DNA from: Methanoperedens sp049303315
Lineage (GTDB): Archaea > Halobacteriota > Methanosarcinia > Methanosarcinales > Methanoperedenaceae
DNA: 64,000 nt
Reading direction: 5' to 3'
Assembly: GCA_049303315.1 (NCBI GenBank)
Contig: JBAQMZ010000054.1
Span: 1-64,000, forward strand
Position numbers and translations under genes: made by a program. Of this stretch, positions 33,064-42,204 are shown in pieces. Positions within the stretch are counted from its first letter, which is position 1. The number at the start of each line of letters is the position of its first letter. The notes under the pieces were generated by a model. That model saw only the letters and a list, made by a program, of their open reading frames with translations, was not told where the DNA came from and made no database searches.

Positions 33064-34494
33064 ATGAAAGTACTATTAGTTAATCCTCCTCGATTTAAAG
33101 GCACGCCAGTGGTTAGAGAAATAAGATGCGCTGGATTGAGTCCGATCTCAGTTTATCCTCCTATAAAGCTGGCATATACAGCATCAATGTTAGAGGCAAA
33201 TAATATAGAAGTAAAAATATTGGATGCTAATGCGTTTGATTACAGCTACGAAGATGTTAAGAAATATATCGAAAATTATAATCCTTCAGTAGTAATTTTT
33301 ACATCATCTTTAACCACCATATCTTACGATGTCCTAGTAGCTAAACTTGCTAAAGAAATAAATAAGGACATAATAACAGTTTTAGATGATTCTCATATTG
33401 CCCCAGTGGCGCCTGAAAAAGTGTTGAACAAATTTGGCTTTGTTGATGTTTTAATAGGCGGAGAGTCCGAGTTCACAATCATGGATTTAATTAATAATAT
33501 CGATAGCTTAGAAAATGTTAAAGGAATTTCTTACATAAAAAACGGATCTTTTATTAGAACTGAAAATAGGGAGCCTGAAGATATTAATCTTTTACCCCCG
33601 CCTGCGTATCATCTTCTGCCTATAGATCGATATTTCTCACTAACGTTTGCAAGGAAGAAACCGTTTGGAACAATAATCACAAGCGTTGGATGTCCATTCA
33701 ATTGTATTTTTTGTATTGTCGGTGGCTCGACAGTATGGCGTGGATATGGAAAGAGATGGAGGGCAAAAAAAGCAGACAAAGTCTTAGATGAAATAGAGTA
33801 TCTGCATAAGCATTTTGGAATTAAAAGCCTATATTTTTTCGATGAGACCTTCACAGTAGATAAGAATAGAGTAATAGAGATATGCAAAGGTATCGTTGAG
33901 CGTGGAATTGATATTGAGTGGTCGTGCAATAGCCGTGTTGATACAGTGAATGAGGAGGTATTGCAACATATGAAATTGGCTGGTTGTTGGAATATCTGCT
34001 ATGGCGTTGAAAGTGGATCTGAGCTATTATTATCCAATGCAAATAAATCTACAACTGCTAAAAAAGCCAAGGAAATTTTTAAGATATCTAAAAAATTGGG
34101 TCTATCGGCTTCAGCATCTTTCATGATTGGACTGCCTGGAGAAACGTGGCAAACGATTGAAGAGACGTTAGATTTTGCAAAGGAACTGGACCCTTCACGT
34201 GCGCAGTTTGTTATAACTACCCCCTATCCTGGCACTTTACTTTACGAAGAGGTAAAAAAACAAGGCCTGATAGAGCAAGATTATTGTTTTTCAGGGTTCG
34301 ACGCCTACTGTGTTGATAGTGCACCAGTTTCTAATACCAGTAACATGAGCGCCGGAGAGTTGCTCGATGCTCAAAAATACATTTACAAGTCATTTTATAT
34401 GCGCCCATCATATCTTATAAGAATACTATTAAGAGCGAAATCACTTACAGAAATATATAACCTTATAAAAGCCAGGAGATATGTATCAGAATGA
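33064..34494 (+). CDS. B12-binding-type radical SAM enzyme 2
   Basis: 476 residues with the same architecture. MKVLLVNPPRFKG opens the cobalamin-like domain; the cluster motif is SVGCPFNCIFC; SGSELLLSNANKSTTAKKAKE, FMIGLPGETWQTIEET and TTPYPGTLLYEEV follow. The C-terminal YKSFYMRPSYLIRILLRAKSL matches the paralogues. It starts four bases after gene 1 and overlaps gene 3 by four bases (ATGA), so these three are co-translated. Substrate unknown; location argues for a glycan or lipid made by this locus. Confidence 0.88.
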   Translation: MKVLLVNPPRFKGTPVVREIRCAGLSPISVYPPIKLAYTASMLEANNIEVKILDANAFDYSYEDVKKYIENYNPSVVIFTSSLTTISYDVLVAKLAKEINKDIITVLDDSHIAPVAPEKVLNKFGFVDVLIGGESEFTIMDLINNIDSLENVKGISYIKNGSFIRTENREPEDINLLPPPAYHLLPIDRYFSLTFARKKPFGTIITSVGCPFNCIFCIVGGSTVWRGYGKRWRAKKADKVLDEIEYLHKHFGIKSLYFFDETFTVDKNRVIEICKGIVERGIDIEWSCNSRVDTVNEEVLQHMKLAGCWNICYGVESGSELLLSNANKSTTAKKAKEIFKISKKLGLSASASFMIGLPGETWQTIEETLDFAKELDPSRAQFVITTPYPGTLLYEEVKKQGLIEQDYCFSGFDAYCVDSAPVSNTSNMSAGELLDAQKYIYKSFYMRPSYLIRILLRAKSLTEIYNLIKARRYVSE

Positions 34495-35915
34495 AAACTT
34501 TTATTATTAATCCACCCACAGATATTGGTTTTGAAAGGAGTGGTAGATGGCCTTCGAAATCTACGGGCGGTGCATTTCAGGAGCCTCTGTTTCTTGCGTA
34601 TGCAGCAGCAGTGTTAGAAAAGAATAAACTAGATGTTGAGTTGATAGATTGTAGACCGAATTATATAGATATTAACACTTTAAAAAAAATGATTACAGAT
34701 AATGTTGGATTGATAGTGCTACAAACATCGACTCCTTCTATTGAATCCGATATAAAAACAGCAGAAGACTTAAAACAGGAGTTTCCTGAGGCAAAAATTG
34801 CTCTTGTCGGCCCTCATCCAACAATATTCGATCAAGAAATTTTACAGTCGAACGCGGCGATTGATTATATTGCGAGAGGAGAATATGATTATACATTAAA
34901 GGACCTGGCATTTTCCATAGAAAGCAACCAAGATGCCATGAACATTGAAGGTATAACATTAAGAAAAGGTACAGAAATAATAAGGACAAAAGATAGACCC
35001 TTAATACAAAACCTTGATGAGTTACCATTTCCTGCAAGACATTTTTTACCAATAGAGGAATATTATGAGCCACTTTTTATAGGAAAACCGACCATCAGGC
35101 TCATTTCCAGCCGGGGCTGTCCTTTCAATTGCACCTTCTGTCTGTGGCCACAAACAATGTATGGAAGAAAAGTTAGAACTAGAAGTCCGAAAAATGTTGT
35201 CGATGAAATACAGTATTTATTTAATGAATATAAAATCAAAGAATACTATTTTGATGATGATACGTTCACTGTTAGTAAAAAACATGTTGAATCAATATGT
35301 GAAGAAATAAAAAAAAGGCAGATAGATATTCCATTTGATTGTTTGGGCAGGGTAGATATGGTATCAAAAGAAATGTTAGAAAAGATGGCGGATGCAGGTT
35401 GTATTACAATACGCTATGGAGTGGAGAGCTCTTCTCAGGATATTCTAAACATGGCAAATAAAAAGATAACAATCGAGCAGATAAAAAATGCCTTTGAAAT
35501 GACAAAAAAAGTCGGGATTCAAACTCATGCAACTGTCATGTTTGGATTGCCGGGAGAGACAAAAGATACAATCAATAAAACAATAAAATTTATTTTAGAA
35601 CTGGATCCTGATTACGTTCAATTCGCCATTGCAACTCCTTATCCAGGGACAGAATTCTACAATCTTGCAAAAAGCAAAGGATGGTTGATTGCAAAAGATT
35701 GGCAAGAATATGATCCTATTGCAAATTCAGTAGTTCAATACCCTGATTTAGATAAGACGGAGATAGAAAATGCAATCCATGATGCGTATAAAGCATTTTA
35801 TTTCAGGACGAAATATATTATTAAAAGGTTTAGGTTCGCTAAATCTTTCAGTGACTATACCCAATTGTTAAAGGGAGCGTATAACCTTTGTAAAAACATA
35901 TACATAGGTAACTAA
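34491..35915 (+). CDS. B12-binding-type radical SAM enzyme 3
   Basis: 474 residues. MKTFIINPPTDIGFERSGRW starts the N-terminal domain; the cluster motif is SRGCPFNCTFC; YGVESSSQDILNMANKK, FGLPGETKDTINKT and ATPYPGTEFYN are shared with genes 1, 2 and 4. The Rossmann part lacks a clear DxHxxG, as in most class-B members, so cobalamin binding is inferred from fold. C-terminus YKAFYFRTKYIIKRF as in paralogues. Overlaps gene 2 by ATGA. Confidence 0.87.
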   Translation: MKTFIINPPTDIGFERSGRWPSKSTGGAFQEPLFLAYAAAVLEKNKLDVELIDCRPNYIDINTLKKMITDNVGLIVLQTSTPSIESDIKTAEDLKQEFPEAKIALVGPHPTIFDQEILQSNAAIDYIARGEYDYTLKDLAFSIESNQDAMNIEGITLRKGTEIIRTKDRPLIQNLDELPFPARHFLPIEEYYEPLFIGKPTIRLISSRGCPFNCTFCLWPQTMYGRKVRTRSPKNVVDEIQYLFNEYKIKEYYFDDDTFTVSKKHVESICEEIKKRQIDIPFDCLGRVDMVSKEMLEKMADAGCITIRYGVESSSQDILNMANKKITIEQIKNAFEMTKKVGIQTHATVMFGLPGETKDTINKTIKFILELDPDYVQFAIATPYPGTEFYNLAKSKGWLIAKDWQEYDPIANSVVQYPDLDKTEIENAIHDAYKAFYFRTKYIIKRFRFAKSFSDYTQLLKGAYNLCKNIYIGN

Positions 35916-36014
35916 AAATGACTTTTGGAGAAAGCGCCAATAAGAGATCTGGATGAATCCAAGAAGATGATGAAAGGAATTCTTGTATGTTACATGTTTG
36001 AGAAGTGATAACGT

Positions 36015-36647
36015 TTGAAAAGAATAAAAGTAATGAAGGAATGGGATAAGACATGGCCAAGCATCGAGAAATATAATATACTAGCTGAATTTTGCCTTGG
36101 TGTTATCAGGAGAGATATGGTTAAAATATTAGATCGAATACCAAACCGAGTACCAAACGAACTTAAAGTTTTGGATATTGGATGTGGTTTTGGTAAATCT
36201 TTGGAGTGGTTCAAAGAATATGGTTTTAATGATTTAATAGGAATAGACTCCTCAGAGACTAGTGTGAAAATATGCAGAGATAAAGGATTCAATGTTATTG
36301 AAATGGATGCTTTTCACACAAAATTCAGGAACAAAGAATTCGATTTGGTCTATGCTGGAGGTGTACTTGAACACTTCGAAAGTGAGGACGTACAACTCAT
36401 GATAAAAGAAATGTGCCGAATAAGTGATAAGTATATTTTACTTTTACAACCAAATAAAAAATCTCTGTATAAAAAATTTGCTGATATTTACTATTTCTTT
36501 ATACCTGAGAGGGGACCACCGGAACTGGATTATAGTTATGACTATTTCCTAGATTCACTCGCTATGAATGGATTTGTATTGATGGATAGTTCGAAATCGT
36601 TTTTAGGAGGTTTTTGGATACTTTTATTTGAGAGGTCGGATATGTAA
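36015..36647 (+). CDS. Class I SAM-dependent methyltransferase
   Basis: 210 residues. LKVLDIGCGFGKSLEWFKEYGF is SAM motif I, DLIGIDSSETSVKICRDKG motif II, and EFDLVYAGGVLEHFES the post-motif strand of the Methyltransf_11/UbiE-like group. Probably an O- or N-methyltransferase acting on a sugar, given its neighbours. The 99-bp spacer upstream (35916-36014) holds a short ATG-led frame of no recognisable identity. The start could instead be ATG 36033 (MKEWDKTWPS), which resembles related methyltransferases better. Confidence 0.85.
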   Translation: MKRIKVMKEWDKTWPSIEKYNILAEFCLGVIRRDMVKILDRIPNRVPNELKVLDIGCGFGKSLEWFKEYGFNDLIGIDSSETSVKICRDKGFNVIEMDAFHTKFRNKEFDLVYAGGVLEHFESEDVQLMIKEMCRISDKYILLLQPNKKSLYKKFADIYYFFIPERGPPELDYSYDYFLDSLAMNGFVLMDSSKSFLGGFWILLFERSDM

Positions 36648-36719
36648 TGATAAAAATAGGGTTAATATCCCTAGCCATCTCTTATTCTGTTTTTTACTTT
36701 CACTATATCAATATCTACT

Positions 36720-38129
36720 CTATGTCAGAAGCCATTTTAACATAGTGAAGCCTACCCGGGAATAGTACACCAACTCAGAAATAGAATTGATTTGATAAAT
36801 CTGCCTCAACATGTACTTTGGACGTAAGTAGAACTCCCTATACGCACGTTTTATAGACAGATTCAATTCATCGACTGATAAATTTTCTTCATATATAAAT
36901 ACTGGATTCTGTTTTAAAGGTAGGCGATACAGATCATGATGACCAGACGTGTATGGAATAATTTTTCCCTTTTTTAACGCCCTTTTCTTTACCAGTTCTT
37001 CCAAAGGAGTGCCGGGGAATATCGTAGTTAAACTCCAATTTGTAATATCAAAATCTAACTCCTTTGAAAATTGAATAGTTTCGTTAATAGATTCGATAGT
37101 TTCCCCAGGCAATCCTATCATAAAAAATCCTAAAATCTTTATTCTAGCATCTTTTGTCCATTTAATGGCACTTTTTACTTGTTCAATAGTTATACCTTTT
37201 CCGATTAGATCTAATAGCTCTTGACGACTTGATTCAACACCATATGAGATTAACCAACAACCGGCAGATTTCATTTTTTTAAGTAAATTTTGGTTTACTA
37301 AATCCACACGCGTTGTGCAAGACCAAATGATTTTTATTTCTCTTTTTATTATTTCATCACATATTTCTTCAGCTCGGTTCATATTAATAGTAAAATCATC
37401 GTCATAGAAATGAATTTCTTTGATCCCATATTCCTTGATCAAATATGCTATCTCATCAACAACGTTCTTCGGACTTCGCATTCTAAGCTTATTACCAAAA
37501 ATGGATTTAGAACAATAAGCACACTTGAAGGGGCACCCTCTTGATGATATCATACTCATATATGGATTTTTCATGCCATAAGGCGGATGAGTTTTGTATT
37601 TGTCTATTGGAAACATATGACGAGCTGGGAAAGGTAGCGAATCCAAATCATCAATAGGAGCACGTGATGAGGTAGAGATAGATAGACCATTTTTCCGATA
37701 ATAAATCCCTTTAACTGATTCAATGCTCCTTCCGCTTGATATTGTCTGTATTAATTCCAGCATAGTGAACTCACCTTCCCCACAGACGATAATATCTATC
37801 TCAGGGTTTTCTTCCAAAGTTCTTTGCGGAAGCGCTGAAGGATGTGGGCCGCCTACAATAATCACAATTTTAGGGGCTATTTTACGTATCATCCGCACCG
37901 TCTCAATCGATGCGCTGTAAGTGGGAGTCATAATAGAAACACCCACAATATCTGGTTGAAATGATATAATTTCATTGACAAGCTGCATTTGATTTAGATG
38001 CAGGGCGGTGGCATCAATCACTTTAACGTCAATATCATTTTTTTCTAGTACAGCTGCAATATATCCCAGCCCAAGAGGCAGGATTGGGTTCTCTATTCCA
38101 GATGGGGGATTAATTAATAAGACTTTCAT
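36720..38129 (-). CDS. B12-binding-type radical SAM enzyme 4
   Basis: 469 residues from ATG 38129 (MKVLLINPPSGIENPILPLGLGYIAAVLEKND); the frame extends 14 codons upstream but homologues begin here. Cluster motif SRGCPFKCAYC; YGVESSRQELLDLIGKG, FMIGLPGETIESINET and TTIFPGTPLEE as in paralogues. LEENPEIDIIVCGEGEFTMLEL shows the standard cobalamin-like domain end. C-terminus YREFYLRPKYMLRQIYQI. Transcribed opposite to the others, so separately controlled; a 141-bp divergent spacer with TTTTATATG (about 38217-38226) serves the next gene. Confidence 0.88.
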   Translation of the reverse strand: MKVLLINPPSGIENPILPLGLGYIAAVLEKNDIDVKVIDATALHLNQMQLVNEIISFQPDIVGVSIMTPTYSASIETVRMIRKIAPKIVIIVGGPHPSALPQRTLEENPEIDIIVCGEGEFTMLELIQTISSGRSIESVKGIYYRKNGLSISTSSRAPIDDLDSLPFPARHMFPIDKYKTHPPYGMKNPYMSMISSRGCPFKCAYCSKSIFGNKLRMRSPKNVVDEIAYLIKEYGIKEIHFYDDDFTINMNRAEEICDEIIKREIKIIWSCTTRVDLVNQNLLKKMKSAGCWLISYGVESSRQELLDLIGKGITIEQVKSAIKWTKDARIKILGFFMIGLPGETIESINETIQFSKELDFDITNWSLTTIFPGTPLEELVKKRALKKGKIIPYTSGHHDLYRLPLKQNPVFIYEENLSVDELNLSIKRAYREFYLRPKYMLRQIYQINSISELVYYSRVGFTMLKWLLT

Positions 38130-38270
38130 ATAATGTTTCCTTTTATTTACGTTCATGTAACTTTTGCGCAATTAGTAATTCTTTTTTTATAGCCTTTGCT
38201 CTCATTAAGGTAAATACTTTTATATGGTAGTATCTATCTAATGCTATGAAGAAGAGAAGGTAAAGTTAAC

Positions 38271-38648
38271 ATGAACAGTACAATAATATTCTATATATTA
38301 ATAATTGCAGGAACTCTCACATCAATTCCCGGAAATATATTAAGAAAACTGGCAACCGAACATATGGGTAATTTACTATCATGGAATTTTATCGTCTCTG
38401 CAGGAATATATATTTTCTTTGGAGTAGTTGGCGCAGTATTACTATTATATGCGCAGAGAATTGAACCTAGCACTACCAAGTTTTTTTGTATCGTGTACAT
38501 ATTTTTAGCTTTAAGCAGCATTTTAAATGCATATATAAATCATCTTGTTTTAAATGATATATGGGGTAAACAGGTTATAACAGGTTTAGCATTATTTGCG
38601 ATTGGTTTAAGTATTGCTGCAACGGGTATTTATTATATGGGAAAATAA
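38271..38648 (+). CDS. Small four-helix membrane protein, EamA/SMR-like
   Basis: 125 residues with four hydrophobic helices (about 5-22, 40-62, 70-88, 100-121). FYILIIAGTLTSIPGNILRKLA resembles the first helix of small multidrug resistance/EamA half transporters, of which ArnE/F-type lipid-sugar flippase subunits are a branch. No conserved Glu14-type residue is seen, so drug export is unlikely. It could help move a lipid-linked sugar. A TATA-like TTTTATATG and AGAAGG before ATG support expression. Homologue-like gene at 57411. Confidence 0.6.
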   Translation: MNSTIIFYILIIAGTLTSIPGNILRKLATEHMGNLLSWNFIVSAGIYIFFGVVGAVLLLYAQRIEPSTTKFFCIVYIFLALSSILNAYINHLVLNDIWGKQVITGLALFAIGLSIAATGIYYMGK

Positions 38649-38748
38649 AACATTTTATTCATAACCAGATTATGAGAGAGTGGCGTATGAAGAACTATTT
38701 ATATTTTTGTAGGTTTCTATCCTGCATAATTAAAAATTGGTCAAAAAA

Positions 38749-40512
38749 ATGATTTTAGAATTATTCATATTAATAGTAGGCTTATTCGCATCATATTTAT
38801 TTATTAAATCTGTATATCCTACCCAGTCAGTGATAAAACTAGTCGTTTCGGTCATTACAATTTTCAGTTCGCTGACAATTTTGGTTGGTTACTATCTTAA
38901 TTTTTTAAATGCCCCATTATTTTCTGCATATACCTTGATTATATTTTTTCTAATTGCGGGACTAATTTTACTGAATAATAGACAATTATTGCATCCAGAT
39001 ATTTATTTAGATAAAACATTTATATTTGGTTTTATTTTTATAATTAGTATTGGATTTATAGTGTATATCATGCCTGCACTTCCTTCATTTTTCCCTGTGA
39101 GTAGAAATGTAGACTCTGTGGTTCATTTTGAAATAATAGAATCCATCGCAAAAAATAATGTTCTTGAATATTCACAAACCAGAGAACTTGATGTTTATTT
39201 ATATCCTACCGGAATGCGTCTAATTGCCGCTTTTGTAACGAGGCTTCTTAATATAGACCCTATACAAATTATATATCCTTTTATAGTTATCATAACTGTT
39301 TTAACCGCCGGGATTGTATATGGAATTGTCGTAGAATCCAATATTAGCAATAAATTTTTTGGGTTGATTCCTGCTTGCATCACTTTATCATTTTTCTTGA
39401 CATCATATGCGACAATGGTGATGGGATGGTGGACAATGGTATTCGGGATTTATCTGGTCTTAGCTTTTATGTGGCTTTTGCTGGATTATATTAAGATGCC
39501 AGCTTTTCCACAACTGTTACCCTTAATCATAATAGAAGTTGCAATTATTTTCAGTTATAACTTTTGGGCATTAATCCCGGCGCTAACATTATTTATCACG
39601 TTACTCACAAATTCAAATATTAGCAAAAAAGCAAAAGGAATACAATTTGCAATTTTCACTTTAATTGTTGGAGGTTTAACAATCAATTTTATAAACATAG
39701 CTTTGTTTAGCGCAGTAAATAAAACAAGCACAGGCCCCTCTATGAGCTTTCTTCCATTTGGTTTTTTTAACTGGAGAGAGAACCCAGAAAAATATCCCAT
39801 GCTGATCAACTCCATAAACAACGTTTTAACGGTTTATTTCACAATAGGTATTATAGGCGGCATCAAATACATCAGGAATAAGAAATATGACATTTTAATG
39901 GCATTCTTTATTGCTTCATTTCTTCAGACATTGACCCTGGGAATCGCTGCACTCTATTTTGGATTCGATTTATATTTCTATGCAAAATCATATAATTTAT
40001 TGATGTATCCTGCTGCCATATTTCTCTGGATGATTCTCAAAGACATATTATCCAGATGGAATTATGTCTACAAAGTTAAAAATTCACCGGGATTTAAGCC
40101 GATGTTCTTGATAATCTTAAGCACCTTAGTAATTTTGAGCAGCTATACAATGATTCTTGGTATAAAATCAACAGGGCATCAGGTGCTTGCAATAACACCA
40201 GACCAATACGATATCGCATTGTGGACGCGAGATAATTTAAAATATGGAAATCTAACATCTCTTGCTGAATGGCCGCAAGGGTTATGGTTTACTGAAATCT
40301 CTAAACGAAATTTTACATCTGCGGATGATAGATATGGCGTAGAAAATGCTGACGTAATGAAATTAAAATTTAATAAATGGGAATTGACTTCAAGGAACGG
40401 AGATATGATTGCAATACTTGATATCAGTAAAATTGATACGAATATTGAAGTATATGATGTTATATATAGGAAAGGAAATGCAGTTATTCTGAGAAATAAT
40501 ACAATAATTTGA
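38749..40512 (+). CDS. Multi-pass membrane protein, probable GT-C glycosyltransferase
   Basis: About 587 residues from ATG 38749, with roughly a dozen hydrophobic helices followed by a soluble C-terminal part (from about 460). After the first helices comes VDSVVHFEIIESIAKNNVLEYSQTRELDVYLYPTGMRLIAAFV, where D/H acidic residues sit in the first outside loop, as in GT-C enzymes (AglB, PMT, DUF6541 types). The tail KRNFTSADDRYGVENADVM may bind acceptor. The likely donor is a polyprenyl-phosphate sugar. No family name can be fixed from reading alone. Confidence 0.65.
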   Translation: MILELFILIVGLFASYLFIKSVYPTQSVIKLVVSVITIFSSLTILVGYYLNFLNAPLFSAYTLIIFFLIAGLILLNNRQLLHPDIYLDKTFIFGFIFIISIGFIVYIMPALPSFFPVSRNVDSVVHFEIIESIAKNNVLEYSQTRELDVYLYPTGMRLIAAFVTRLLNIDPIQIIYPFIVIITVLTAGIVYGIVVESNISNKFFGLIPACITLSFFLTSYATMVMGWWTMVFGIYLVLAFMWLLLDYIKMPAFPQLLPLIIIEVAIIFSYNFWALIPALTLFITLLTNSNISKKAKGIQFAIFTLIVGGLTINFINIALFSAVNKTSTGPSMSFLPFGFFNWRENPEKYPMLINSINNVLTVYFTIGIIGGIKYIRNKKYDILMAFFIASFLQTLTLGIAALYFGFDLYFYAKSYNLLMYPAAIFLWMILKDILSRWNYVYKVKNSPGFKPMFLIILSTLVILSSYTMILGIKSTGHQVLAITPDQYDIALWTRDNLKYGNLTSLAEWPQGLWFTEISKRNFTSADDRYGVENADVMKLKFNKWELTSRNGDMIAILDISKIDTNIEVYDVIYRKGNAVILRNNTII

Positions 40513-40610
40513 ATATAACAGTTTGAATTAAAAAATGTTCAGTGAAATATTTTTAATTGCTGAATTATATTAACAAATAAGACTCAATTCCAATCATCTA
40601 AGTGATACAA

Positions 40611-40718
40611 ATGACAAAAACAGCAATAACAACAGGTATCACAGGAGGATATGGCAGGCTGATTGGCGGTTTCATGTTACGAGCTAAAAATGATGCAATA
40701 TCAGTAATCCTAGCATAA
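40611..40718 (+). pseudogene. Degenerate fragment of a GDP-mannose dehydratase N-terminus
   Basis: A 35-codon frame reads MTKTAITTGITGGYGRLIGGF, close to the start of Gmd at 28599 (MTKTALITGITGQDGAYLAEF) at both protein and DNA level, then stops two bases before the flippase start. It is probably the stub of a deleted gmd copy that left its start region as leader for the flippase. Confidence 0.55.
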
Positions 40719-40720
40719 TC

Positions 40721-42196
40721 ATGTTTTTGAATTCATTTTTTTCACGAATAACTGGCATAGAGGCTGTTCGGCGACAGAGCATAATAGCATTCATATGGCA
40801 GATTGCATTTACGATTGTTGGTTTTTTAAGTACGATGTATTTTGCACATGCAGTGGGAGCAAGCGTTTTGGGTGCATATTTCCTATTTTTGGCTTATTAT
40901 GGCATAATTGGCATGGTGACTGATGGAGGGTTCGGCGGGGCTGCTGTTAAGCGTATCAGTGAAGGTGAAGAGCCGGATGCTTATTTTAGCGCATTCTTTG
41001 TTCTGCACTCTTTGTTTGTGACAGCAGTATTAATTGCATTGATTATGTTCCGCAGCTATTTTATTGACCTTAATGATGCAGGGATATTCATCTGGCTTTT
41101 ATTAGCGTTAATTATATCACTCTTTTTTAGAACAGTTTCCGTGGGTGTTGCAGGTTGCGGGAAAATTGGAATTTTTTCTACATGTGCTTTCATTAATGAT
41201 ATGTCGCGTGTTCTTATTCAGGTTGCTGCGATTTTTTTTGGCTATGGTGTTGCAGGTCTTGCGGGTGGTTTTGCCATTGGTATGCTTGCTGCATTTATAA
41301 TAGAATTGCGTTTTTTTGATCTACACTTTGTACGTTTTGGTTGGAAGCACCTTAAAAGCCTGTCAATCTTCTCCTTCTGGTTGTTTTTGACCTCAAGCGG
41401 AATGCTTGCATTTTCATATGCAGATACCATCTTGATAGGTTATTATCTAAATAATGCAAATGTAGGGGTATACAGGGTGGTGTTGCAATTCACCTCTGTT
41501 ATGATGCTTATAACAGCCACGTTCCATGCAACAATATGGCCTAAGGTAAGCCGGTGGGGAAAGATTGGTGATATAGGATCTATAGAAAAGTCGCTCTCCC
41601 GTGCATTTAGCTATTCACTAATACTGGCTATCCCAATATTTATGGGTGGAGTTTTGCTTGGTGATAAGTTATTATATTTTTTCTATGGTGCCGAATTTAT
41701 GTATGGATATTCTACACTCGTAATACTATTAATTGCACAATTAGTAAATATTTTCCAAGTATTTTTTACGATGTATCTGGGTGCGTTAGACCGTCAAAAA
41801 TATGCATTTAAAGTAACCGCTTTTGCTGCTATGGCAAACATTGTGCTGAATATAATAATGATACCACTTTATGGTATTTCTGGAGCCGCTGTTGCCACTC
41901 TTGCGACTATGATATTAAACGCTATTTTAGCTGGTCGGATATTATCGAGGATGATAAGTATACGATTAGAGTTAGAAAGTTTATTAAATATTCTAAAGGC
42001 ATCTATAATTATGGCTTTTATTGTGGGGTGCTACCGACTGCTTATACCTTTGTCCAATGTGTGGTTTTCGTTAATTCCTGTTGTCCTCGGTGGAATTGTG
42101 TATGCTATTCTAATATTGAAATTCGATAGGAATATATGTGATGAATTAAAGGGGATAGTAACTCAGATGAATTTAACGTGGCCATACTGGTTGTGA
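40721..42196 (+). CDS. Polysaccharide flippase (Wzx/MATE-like)
   Basis: 491 residues with about 14 hydrophobic helices. The N-terminus (RRQSIIAFIWQIAFTIVGFLSTMYFAHAVGASVLGAYFLFLAYYG) and LNIIMIPLYGISGAAVATLATMI are typical of the polysaccharide biosynthesis/MVF-MOP flippases. It probably moves the lipid-linked oligosaccharide made in this locus across the membrane before transfer to protein or polymerisation. Located between a GT-C-like protein and the GT15-like enzyme, and preceded by a gmd remnant. Confidence 0.9.
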   Translation: MFLNSFFSRITGIEAVRRQSIIAFIWQIAFTIVGFLSTMYFAHAVGASVLGAYFLFLAYYGIIGMVTDGGFGGAAVKRISEGEEPDAYFSAFFVLHSLFVTAVLIALIMFRSYFIDLNDAGIFIWLLLALIISLFFRTVSVGVAGCGKIGIFSTCAFINDMSRVLIQVAAIFFGYGVAGLAGGFAIGMLAAFIIELRFFDLHFVRFGWKHLKSLSIFSFWLFLTSSGMLAFSYADTILIGYYLNNANVGVYRVVLQFTSVMMLITATFHATIWPKVSRWGKIGDIGSIEKSLSRAFSYSLILAIPIFMGGVLLGDKLLYFFYGAEFMYGYSTLVILLIAQLVNIFQVFFTMYLGALDRQKYAFKVTAFAAMANIVLNIIMIPLYGISGAAVATLATMILNAILAGRILSRMISIRLELESLLNILKASIIMAFIVGCYRLLIPLSNVWFSLIPVVLGGIVYAILILKFDRNICDELKGIVTQMNLTWPYWL

Positions 42197-42204
42197 TTTA
42201 GATA

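Noticed and set aside
38130..38270. Possible cobalamin riboswitch before a B12-type radical SAM gene
   Set aside because: No conserved B12-box sequence or complex fold is visible; the spacer is AT-rich and promoter-like.
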